In this document: piece by piece, positions 6,025-12,036 of the stretch | Position numbering within the stretch: the stretch's first letter is position 1 | Layout: the number at the start of each line of letters is the position of its first letter | Assembly (NCBI GenBank): GCA_964348685.1 | Contig: CAYGDM010000026.1 | Span: 1-14,305, forward strand | DNA from: DALYDP01 sp964348685 | Lineage (GTDB): Bacteria > Patescibacteriota > Gracilibacteria > Peribacterales > Peribacteraceae | Length of the DNA: 14,305 nucleotides | Direction of reading: 5' to 3' | Notes under the pieces: generated by a model | Told to the model about the DNA's origin: nothing | The model's database searches: none | The model's input: only the letters and a program-made list of their open reading frames with translations | Made by a program: the position numbers and the translations under genes

Positions 6025-7602
6025 TCAGCGACGTTTGATATTAAATTTCGACTGCGGGATTTCAAACTTCTCGATGACCGCGGCGTTCTCGGGCGTGCGG
6101 CGAAGCATGATAATCGTGAAATCGTCGACGAACACGGGTGCCCATTCGGGATCGAGGATGCGGCGGATCATGAACCCTTGCCCCCAGCTTGTCGCGTCAT
6201 GTCGGTAGAAGAAGATGGTATTGAAACCGTACCGTCCGTCGACGGCGCGCCACACGTTCTCGTCACGCTGCATGGGCAGGAGGGTCTCGGTGAAGAATTC
6301 CCCGGGGTACGCTTCGGGGCGGTTGTCGACGAAGACTTTTTCTGCCGGGAACAGTCCGTAGGTCAGCATGCCGCCGATGTCGTAGTTGTTGAAGATCGGC
6401 CCTCGTAGGCCGTTGGTTTTGAAGAACGCGATCGAGTCCATCGTACCCTGTGTCACGCTGATGCCGGTGATTCGGTAGGCCGACCTCCAAAACCGCGGTT
6501 CATAGAGGAAGACCAGGAGGAGCACGAGGAAAGGTGCGCAGGCGCGGATAACGGTGCGCTTGTTCAGGTGCCGCGTCCACGATTCGTCGTTCCACGCGAT
6601 CGGCAGGGCGGCCAGTGAGACATACGAGAGGATCGTGAGGTTGCGGATCGCTTTCCATGCGATGAACGACGCGAAGATCGAGAGGATGAGCAGCGCGACG
6701 TCGGGGGTGTTTCCGTCGCGCTTGTCGCGGTACAGGCGCCAGGCCCAGGATAGCCCTAGGATGACGATCGCGACGCGCGCGTAGAGCGCCGGCGCGTACG
6801 GTCCTTTGCCGAGCACCACCGAGATGGATTGGTTTTCGGCGACCGAGTACGCGTAGTTCGTGAAAATGAAGAGGGGATATATCGCGCCCTGCCAGCCGTT
6901 CGGGTTCAGCGGCGTGAGGAGGCACGACGCGGCGAGGACGATGCCGATCCAGAGGGCCAGTGAGAGATGTTCTTTCCTGCGTTCGGTATCGAGCCATGCC
7001 CTGGCGAGCGTGTCGAGGAAGAACGCCCCCATCCATCCGATGCCGAGGAAGAAGTAGATGTGCAGGTTGACCCACGCGAGCAGGAGCACGGGGAGCGTGA
7101 TGAGGAGTTTTTTCGAGCCGCCGGCGCGCACGTGGAGGAGGATCCAGAGGAAGACGCCACTGAAGAGGTAGCTGAAGAGCTCCGGCCGGATTTCCGCGCG
7201 ACCCGCGAACACGGGCAGGGCCAGCGCCGCGGCGCACATCGCCAGCCAGAAGCCGCCGAACCGCCAGGCGATGCGCAGGTAGAGGGTGACCGTCGCGAGG
7301 ATGACGAGCAGGCCGAACACCGACACGCCGGCGAATCCGTACGCCCGGCGCGCGAGTTCGAAGAGGACGCCGCTTCCCCAGTGGTGGTTCAGGAAGGGGA
7401 AGTCGGGGTGCGTGTAGGAGTAGAGGTTCGTCGTCGCGATCGCGCCCTCGTCGAGGAAGATCTTTCCGTTCATGAGGTGTCGCCCCAGGTCCGATGCCGA
7501 GAGGACGATCGGTTTGGCGACCGTGATCGTGAACACGAGGGCGATGAGGACGACGAGCGTCCATTGGCCGATGATGACGAGATGTTGGCGCGAAAAGTGC
7601 AT
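6025..7602 (-). CDS. Polytopic membrane protein, GT-C glycosyltransferase-like
   Basis: A 525-residue protein with roughly ten hydrophobic segments and a soluble C-terminal part. The N-terminal helix (about 8-30) is followed by an outward-facing loop with DLGRH (Asp38, His42) and a TNLYSYTHPDFPFLNHHWGS-type segment. This layout is shared by GT-C membrane glycosyltransferases that use lipid-linked sugars. The C-terminal region has NNYDIGGMLTYGLFPAEKVFVDNRPEAY in two conserved-looking blocks, also seen in uncharacterised bacterial membrane proteins of this type. A role in cell-surface glycan or protein glycosylation is an inference from fold only. The ATG at 7602 is chosen over GTG at 7620 because a possible -10 box lies between them. 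It is divergent from gyrA and lies upstream of rsmI. Confidence 0.75.
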   Translation of the reverse strand: MHFSRQHLVIIGQWTLVVLIALVFTITVAKPIVLSASDLGRHLMNGKIFLDEGAIATTNLYSYTHPDFPFLNHHWGSGVLFELARRAYGFAGVSVFGLLVILATVTLYLRIAWRFGGFWLAMCAAALALPVFAGRAEIRPELFSYLFSGVFLWILLHVRAGGSKKLLITLPVLLLAWVNLHIYFFLGIGWMGAFFLDTLARAWLDTERRKEHLSLALWIGIVLAASCLLTPLNPNGWQGAIYPLFIFTNYAYSVAENQSISVVLGKGPYAPALYARVAIVILGLSWAWRLYRDKRDGNTPDVALLILSIFASFIAWKAIRNLTILSYVSLAALPIAWNDESWTRHLNKRTVIRACAPFLVLLLVFLYEPRFWRSAYRITGISVTQGTMDSIAFFKTNGLRGPIFNNYDIGGMLTYGLFPAEKVFVDNRPEAYPGEFFTETLLPMQRDENVWRAVDGRYGFNTIFFYRHDATSWGQGFMIRRILDPEWAPVFVDDFTIIMLRRTPENAAVIEKFEIPQSKFNIKRR

Positions 7603-7610
7603 CGACGCGC

Positions 7611-7619
7611 AGCCTACCA
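7611..7619 (-). promoter_or_regulatory. Possible extended -10 of the membrane protein gene
   Basis: Minus-strand TGGTAGGCT resembles an extended -10 (TGnTAnnnT), 8 nt before the ATG at 7602. The hexamer matches consensus at only three positions, and no -35 is evident. It is listed mainly because its spacing matches the other promoters in the window. Confidence 0.3.
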
Positions 7620-7627
7620 CACTGTGC

Positions 7628-7656
7628 TCGACGAAGGGGGAGAGGCACGCTACGAT
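7628..7656 (+). promoter_or_regulatory. Promoter of gyrA
   Basis: TCGACG (7628-7633) and TACGAT (7651-7656) are separated by 17 bp, each matching consensus at four of six positions. The ATG at 7668 is 11 nt after the -10 box, giving a predicted leader of about 5 nt without a Shine-Dalgarno site. Confidence 0.5.
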
Positions 7657-7667
7657 GGCGCGCGTTC

Positions 7668-10301
7668 ATGGCCGACGACAAGACCCCACCAGCGGACCAG
7701 CAATCACTCTCTTCCGGCGACGGAACGGAGATGCTTTCGTCCATCGGACGCATCAAGCCGCGTCCGATCGTGGCGGAGATGGAAGAGAGCTACCTCGACT
7801 ACGCGATGAGCGTCATCGTGTCGCGCGCGCTGCCCGACGCCCGCGACGGCATGAAGCCGGTGCACCGTCGCATCCTCTACGGCATGAGCGAGCTCGGCCT
7901 ACGCTCGTCCGCCAAGCTCCGCAAATCCGCCCTCATCGTCGGTGACGTGATGGGTAAGTACCACCCGCACGGCGACTCCTCCATCTACGAGGCGCTCGTC
8001 CGCATGGCGCAGGATTTCTCGATGCGGTACCCGCTCGTGCACGGTCAGGGTAACTTCGGCTCGATCGACGGCGACGGCGCCGCTGCCATGCGTTATACGG
8101 AGTCGAAAATGGCGAAGATCACCGACGAAATGCTCCAGGACATCGACAAGAACACGGTCGATTTCCGCCCGAACTACGACGCCAGCCGCAAGGAACCGTC
8201 CGTCCTCCCGTCCAAGATTCCGAACCTGCTGCTCAACGGCACGGTCGGTATCGCGGTCGGTATGGCCACCAATATCCCGCCGCACAACCTCAACGAAGTC
8301 GTTTCGGCCACGCTCCACCTGCTCGATGAGCCGGAAGCCACGGTCGAAGACCTCCTGAAGTTCGTCCAGGGTCCTGACTTTCCGACGGGTGGCATCGTGT
8401 ACGACAAGGAGATCATCAAGCAGGCGTACCTCACGGGCCGTGGCTCGCTGATGATGCGCGGCAAAGCGGAGATCGAGGAAATGGGTTCGACGGGCCGCTA
8501 CCACATTCGCATTTCCGAGATCCCGTACCAGGTGAACAAGTCCACGCTCATCGAGAAGATGGCGGACCTCGTGAACGAGAAGATCATCGTTGGCATCTCC
8601 GACATCCGCGACGAATCGGACCGCGAAGGCATCCGCATCATCGTGGAACTTAAAAAAGATTCGTACCCGCAGAAGATCCTCAACCAGCTCTACAAGCACA
8701 CCGAGTTGCAGTCGAGCTTCGGCTACAACATGATCGCGCTCGCAGACGGCATCCAGCCGCGCCTCATGAACCTGCAGGAACTCTTGCAGGTGTTCATCGA
8801 TCACCGACGTATTGTCGTCACGCGCCGCACGATTTACGACCGCGATCTCGCCAAGGCGCGCGCACACATCCTCGAGGGGCTCTCGATCGCGCTCGATAAC
8901 ATCGACGCCGTCATCAAGACCATTCGTGCGAGCGAGACGAAAGAAGAGGCCAAAGAAAGCCTCATCAAGAAGTTCAAGCTCTCAGAACTCCAGGCCCAAG
9001 CCATCCTCGACATGCGTCTTCAGACGCTCGCCGGCCTCGAACGCAAGAAGATCGAAGATGAATTGAAGGATAAGAAGAAGTTCATCGCCGAGTGCGAAGC
9101 GATCCTAAAAGACAAGAAGAAGGTCGACGGTATCATCAAGGACGAACTCACGGCGGTGAAGGCACAGCACGGCAACGAACGTCGCACCGCGATCGTCGCG
9201 ACGGCCGCCGGCGAATTCAGTGCAAAGGACACGATCCCGAACGCGCCGATGATGGTGACGCTCACGCGCAGCGGCTACGTGAAGCGCCTGAGCCCGATGC
9301 AGTTCCGCGCCCAGAACCGCGGCGGCAAGGGCATCAAGGGCGCCGACGTGAAGGATGACGACGAAGTGTTGTCGCTCTTGCACGTCATGAACCATGACGA
9401 CCTGCTGTTCTTCACGAACACGGGTCGCGTCTTCCAGATGCCGGCGTACGAATTGCCGCAAACGAGCCGCGTGGCGCGCGGTCAGGCGATTGTGAACCTG
9501 CTGCAGCTCAAGCCCGAAGAGCGCATCACGGCGATCCTGAAGGCCGACCTCTCGCAGCTCTCGTTCCTCATGATGATCACGGACCAGGGCACGGTGAAGC
9601 GTACGGAGGTGGCCGAATTCGATAACATCCGCCGCAGTGGTCTTATCGCGCAGAAGCTCCCGCCGGGCGAAGAGCTCAAGTGGGTCCTCGGCACGACGGG
9701 CAAGAACGAAATCCTCATCGTGAGCAAGAAGGGCAAAGCGATCCGCTTCCCGGAAGGCGACGTGCGCTCGATGGGCCGCGCCGCCGCCGGCGTGATCGGC
9801 ATCCGCCTCGAAGAGAACGATCGCGTGGTCGAAGCCGGTTGCATCAAGGACGCGTCGAAGAGCAGCTTGATGGTCGTCATGGAAAACGGCCTCGGCAAAA
9901 TGAGCCCGGTCACGGAATACCGCTTCCAGGGACGCGGCGGCTCCGGCGTGAAGGCCGCGCAGCTCACTGCCAAGACGGGCGACATCATCGGTGCGGTGGT
10001 GCTCGAAGAAGGCGCGCAGGGAGACCTGCTTTGCATCTCGAAGGAAGGCCAGATGATTCGCATGGGCTTGTCGGACATCCCGTCGCGCGGACGCGCAACG
10101 CAGGGCGTGATCGTCATGCGCCTCGACCCGCCGGATAAGGTTGCCACGATGAGCGTGGTGATGATCGACCCCGAAGCCGAGAAGGCGATCGCGGAAGCCG
10201 CGGCCTCCCAGCGCGAAGGGGAGGTGGAGGAACTCTTCGAAGTAGCCGAACAGGTCGAAAAGGCGGCGAAGAAGTCGAAGAGGAAAGCCGCGAAGGCGTA
10301 A
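7668..10301 (+). CDS. gyrA: DNA gyrase subunit A
   Basis: GyrA cuts and rejoins DNA in the A2B2 gyrase complex, introducing negative supercoils. The 877-residue product has the breakage-reunion domain with GDVMGKYHPHGDSSIYE and AAAMRYTE, in which Tyr143 is the DNA-linking tyrosine. Residues matching E. coli Ser83 and Asp87 are Ser104 and Glu108; Glu is common at the latter site in other bacteria. The C-terminal beta-pinwheel contains a GyrA box, QNRGGKG (549-555), one residue different from QRRGGKG, which supports gyrase rather than ParC. The last about 35 residues are acidic then Lys-rich. The ATG at 7668 fits the promoter. gyrB is not in the window. A small membrane protein gene begins 2 nt after the stop. 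Confidence 0.97.
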   Translation: MADDKTPPADQQSLSSGDGTEMLSSIGRIKPRPIVAEMEESYLDYAMSVIVSRALPDARDGMKPVHRRILYGMSELGLRSSAKLRKSALIVGDVMGKYHPHGDSSIYEALVRMAQDFSMRYPLVHGQGNFGSIDGDGAAAMRYTESKMAKITDEMLQDIDKNTVDFRPNYDASRKEPSVLPSKIPNLLLNGTVGIAVGMATNIPPHNLNEVVSATLHLLDEPEATVEDLLKFVQGPDFPTGGIVYDKEIIKQAYLTGRGSLMMRGKAEIEEMGSTGRYHIRISEIPYQVNKSTLIEKMADLVNEKIIVGISDIRDESDREGIRIIVELKKDSYPQKILNQLYKHTELQSSFGYNMIALADGIQPRLMNLQELLQVFIDHRRIVVTRRTIYDRDLAKARAHILEGLSIALDNIDAVIKTIRASETKEEAKESLIKKFKLSELQAQAILDMRLQTLAGLERKKIEDELKDKKKFIAECEAILKDKKKVDGIIKDELTAVKAQHGNERRTAIVATAAGEFSAKDTIPNAPMMVTLTRSGYVKRLSPMQFRAQNRGGKGIKGADVKDDDEVLSLLHVMNHDDLLFFTNTGRVFQMPAYELPQTSRVARGQAIVNLLQLKPEERITAILKADLSQLSFLMMITDQGTVKRTEVAEFDNIRRSGLIAQKLPPGEELKWVLGTTGKNEILIVSKKGKAIRFPEGDVRSMGRAAAGVIGIRLEENDRVVEAGCIKDASKSSLMVVMENGLGKMSPVTEYRFQGRGGSGVKAAQLTAKTGDIIGAVVLEEGAQGDLLCISKEGQMIRMGLSDIPSRGRATQGVIVMRLDPPDKVATMSVVMIDPEAEKAIAEAAASQREGEVEELFEVAEQVEKAAKKSKRKAAKA

Positions 10302-10303
10302 CC

Positions 10304-10507
10304 ATGCCTATGCTCGAAGCATTTCAATACATCGCCCTTGGGATATTTGGCATGGTCGCCTCCACGATCACATGGGGGTCCTTCCAGCACACTGCGGTGG
10401 GATTGATGGGCCGTAGGGGTGCTCGTGTTATCTACTTCCTCCTAGGACTCGTTGTTTTTGGCGTTGGCATCGGCATGCTGACGGGTTGGATTCCGGAGCA
10501 GATTTGA
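10304..10507 (+). CDS. Small membrane protein, two transmembrane helices (67 aa)
   Basis: Two hydrophobic helices (about residues 7-27 and 42-62) flank a basic loop MGRRGARVIYF. The pattern GRxxAR-xxYxxlG after the loop resembles small two-helix proteins annotated as immunity-17-like, but that similarity is from memory and weak, and no toxin gene is adjacent. The ATG lies 2 nt after the gyrA TAA, so the gene is almost certainly expressed by readthrough from gyrA and translationally coupled. A second Met at residue 3 is an equally plausible start. Function unknown. Confidence 0.65.
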   Translation: MPMLEAFQYIALGIFGMVASTITWGSFQHTAVGLMGRRGARVIYFLLGLVVFGVGIGMLTGWIPEQI

Positions 10508-10548
10508 TCCAAACGCCCGTATCCGTGCCAAAAGGTGACAATCAGACC

Positions 10549-10576
10549 TTGCATACCCCCTATTTTTCCGTAGAAT
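10549..10576 (+). promoter_or_regulatory. Promoter of rpmE
   Basis: TAGAAT (10571-10576) matches the -10 consensus at five of six positions. TTGCAT (10549-10554) is a weak -35, 16 bp upstream. The ATG is 10 nt after the -10 box, so the predicted leader is about 4 nt. Confidence 0.55.
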
Positions 10577-10586
10577 CCCCAGGCTT

Positions 10587-10799
10587 ATGAAGACCGGAAT
10601 CCACCCCACCATGCACGCCGACGCGAAAACGAACTGCACCAACTGCAGTGCCGTTTATGAGATTCCGAGCACGGTACAGACGCAAACGGTGGAAACTTGC
10701 CGCGCCTGCCACCCCGCCTACACGGGCAAGAAGCAGACGACGCGCACGGGCGGTCGTATCGATCGCTTCAAGGCTCGCTTGGACAAGAAGGGGGCGTAA
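10587..10799 (+). CDS. rpmE: 50S ribosomal protein bL31, zinc-binding form
   Basis: A 70-residue ribosomal protein of the large subunit that helps bridge to the small-subunit head. Family features are the start MKTGIHP, the block CRACHPAYTGKKQ and the C-terminal GGRIDRFKARL. Four cysteines in two CxxC pairs (Cys17/Cys20 and Cys38/Cys41) form a zinc site, so this is the zinc-containing (C+) type rather than the zinc-free paralogue used under zinc starvation. It has its own promoter. The following 113-bp gap to the next gene holds that gene's promoter. Confidence 0.95.
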   Translation: MKTGIHPTMHADAKTNCTNCSAVYEIPSTVQTQTVETCRACHPAYTGKKQTTRTGGRIDRFKARLDKKGA

Positions 10800-10874
10800 G
10801 GCCGAGTTGACTTCGAAACGAAGCGTAGTAGGTTTTTGGTGTCCCATGTGTCTTTTTGGTAGTTTTAGGGTATA

Positions 10875-10902
10875 TTGACATAATAATACTTTATTGTATA
10901 AT
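10875..10902 (+). promoter_or_regulatory. Full-consensus promoter of the 121-aa protein gene
   Basis: TTGACA (10875-10880) and TATAAT (10897-10902) are both perfect matches to the main sigma factor consensus, with a 16-bp AT-rich spacer. The ATG at 10913 is 10 nt downstream, so the predicted leader is about 4 nt. This is the strongest promoter in the window by sequence. Confidence 0.8.
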
Positions 10903-10912
10903 TACTTTACCT

Positions 10913-11278
10913 ATGAACACCCTTGAAAACTACACGTACGACGCGGATCGCGCGAAAGAAGCGATTGCGGCATTGAATGCGCTGAATGACGCAGAGCGCA
11001 CGAAGGGCATCTATCTCGAGTGCGTAGAAAACGTCGCTGCTCGTTATGCTGACTTTCAGCTCAATACGCTGGCAGAACGCAAAAGCCCGGCCGTTGTCAT
11101 GAATCACGAGGCGGATTTGACGTTTCTCGGCGTACAAAAGAGGGATATGGATACGGTGCTGAAATCCGTTATTACGCTGCTGTTCAATCGCATTCTCATG
11201 GGCGGCAGCGAAGAAACGCTGGAGCTTGAACGCGGGAAGACGTCCGGACAAGTAGGCTCTATCCTTCCTCGCGCTTAA
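10913..11278 (+). CDS. Protein of unknown function (121 aa)
   Basis: I do not recognise a family. The product is soluble, acidic-to-neutral and probably largely helical (e.g. DADRAKEAIAALNALNDAERTKGIYLECVENVAARY in overlapping helical stretches), with no membrane segment or obvious catalytic motif. The start at 10913 is chosen because an in-frame ATG at 10856 lies upstream of the promoter and could not be in its transcript. The gene ends 47 bp before hrcA. The perfect promoter predicts high or constitutive transcription, which suggests an abundant structural or binding role, but this is inference. Confidence 0.72.
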   Translation: MNTLENYTYDADRAKEAIAALNALNDAERTKGIYLECVENVAARYADFQLNTLAERKSPAVVMNHEADLTFLGVQKRDMDTVLKSVITLLFNRILMGGSEETLELERGKTSGQVGSILPRA

Positions 11279-11288
11279 GGCGTTGCTT

Positions 11289-11315
11289 CTGTCACTCTAG
11301 CCAAAAGAGTGCTAT
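11289..11315. promoter_or_regulatory. CIRCE operator (HrcA binding site)
   Basis: The CIRCE consensus is TTAGCACTC-N9-GAGTGCTAA. Here CTGTCACTC, nine bases, then GAGTGCTAT match 14 of 18 arm positions (6 left, 8 right) with the exact 9-nt spacing. It lies directly before hrcA and its right arm overlaps the extended -10 box, so bound HrcA would block RNA polymerase. CIRCE is the known HrcA operator and controls hrcA itself in many bacteria. Confidence 0.85.
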
Positions 11316-11318
11316 ACT
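11310..11318 (+). promoter_or_regulatory. Extended -10 promoter of hrcA, predicting a leaderless mRNA
   Basis: TGCTATACT fits the extended -10 consensus and ends 7 nt before the GTG at 11326, so transcription should start at or one base before the start codon. No good -35 box is visible. The same TGCTAYAMT core occurs before ruvA and the M23 gene. Confidence 0.7.
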
Positions 11319-11325
11319 AAGACTC

Positions 11326-12036
11326 GTGAATACTCGCCAGGCGAAGCTTCTCTCGGCCATTATCGACCAGTTCATCCAGACGGCGGAACCGGTCGGCTCA
11401 CTCAATTTGCTCGCCGGGTCGTCGTTCCAGGTCTCTGGCGCCACGCTCCGCAACGAAATGCGCCTCCTCTGCCAGGAGGGCTTTTTGGAACAGCCGCACG
11501 TTTCGGCCGGGCGCATTCCGACGGCGAAGGGCTACCAGGTGTACGTGCAGGAGTTCATCGAGCCAACCAAAGAAATGCAGAACGTCCGCAAGACGTTTGA
11601 CCGTTTGAAAGACGCCTATGTTCGCCGCAAGGACCAGGAAAAAATTTATGAAGCGGTGACATTGCTCTCGCACATGATCCCGAACGTCGCGTTCGCCACG
11701 GTGCCGCACAAAGACATGGTCTATTACCTAGGCCTCTCTAACGCGCTCAAGCAGCCCGAGTTCCAGCAGAGCCCGGGCATGGCATCCGGCGTCGTCGAAG
11801 TGCTCGAATCGGGCCTGTCGGACTTGCTCGAAGGCGCGGAGCTCGATGACACCGTGAAGGCGTACATCGGCGAAGGAAACCTCCTCCCGCAGATCCAGAG
11901 CTGCAGCATGCTCGTGACACGGTACGACGTGCGCGGTATGCACGGCGCCATCGGCATCCTCGGCCCCATGCGCATGGACTACGCCTACAACACTGCCGCG
12001 CTCGACCTCATCCGCGATTTCCTGAAAACCACGTGA
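11326..12036 (+). CDS. hrcA: Heat-inducible transcription repressor HrcA, short form
   Basis: HrcA is a winged-helix repressor that binds CIRCE and releases it when chaperone capacity is short. The N-terminal DNA-binding domain (about 1-75) includes ATLRNEMRLLCQEGFLEQPHVSAGRIPT, split here as the recognition region and the conserved SAGRIPT wing. The C-terminal half keeps YYLGLSNALKQPEF and GILGPMRMDY, both typical. At 236 residues it is about 100 shorter than the usual 340; the missing part lies in the middle and probably includes the inserted dimerising domain. The GTG start is set by the promoter position and the family-like N-terminus (NTRQAKLLSAIIDQFI). Its TGA overlaps the next gene's GTG. 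It is probably self-regulated through the CIRCE site. Confidence 0.93.
   Translation: MNTRQAKLLSAIIDQFIQTAEPVGSLNLLAGSSFQVSGATLRNEMRLLCQEGFLEQPHVSAGRIPTAKGYQVYVQEFIEPTKEMQNVRKTFDRLKDAYVRRKDQEKIYEAVTLLSHMIPNVAFATVPHKDMVYYLGLSNALKQPEFQQSPGMASGVVEVLESGLSDLLEGAELDDTVKAYIGEGNLLPQIQSCSMLVTRYDVRGMHGAIGILGPMRMDYAYNTAALDLIRDFLKTT

Noticed and set aside
6967..7809. 280-codon plus-strand frame opposite the membrane protein, running into gyrA
   Set aside because: It is rich in Glu/Arg/Asp, the antisense of hydrophobic codons, and overlaps the true gyrA start in another frame.
10811..10835. CTTCG-AAA-CGAAG hairpin after rpmE as a terminator
   Set aside because: The stem is only 5 bp and the nearest T run is 10 nt away, too weak to call.
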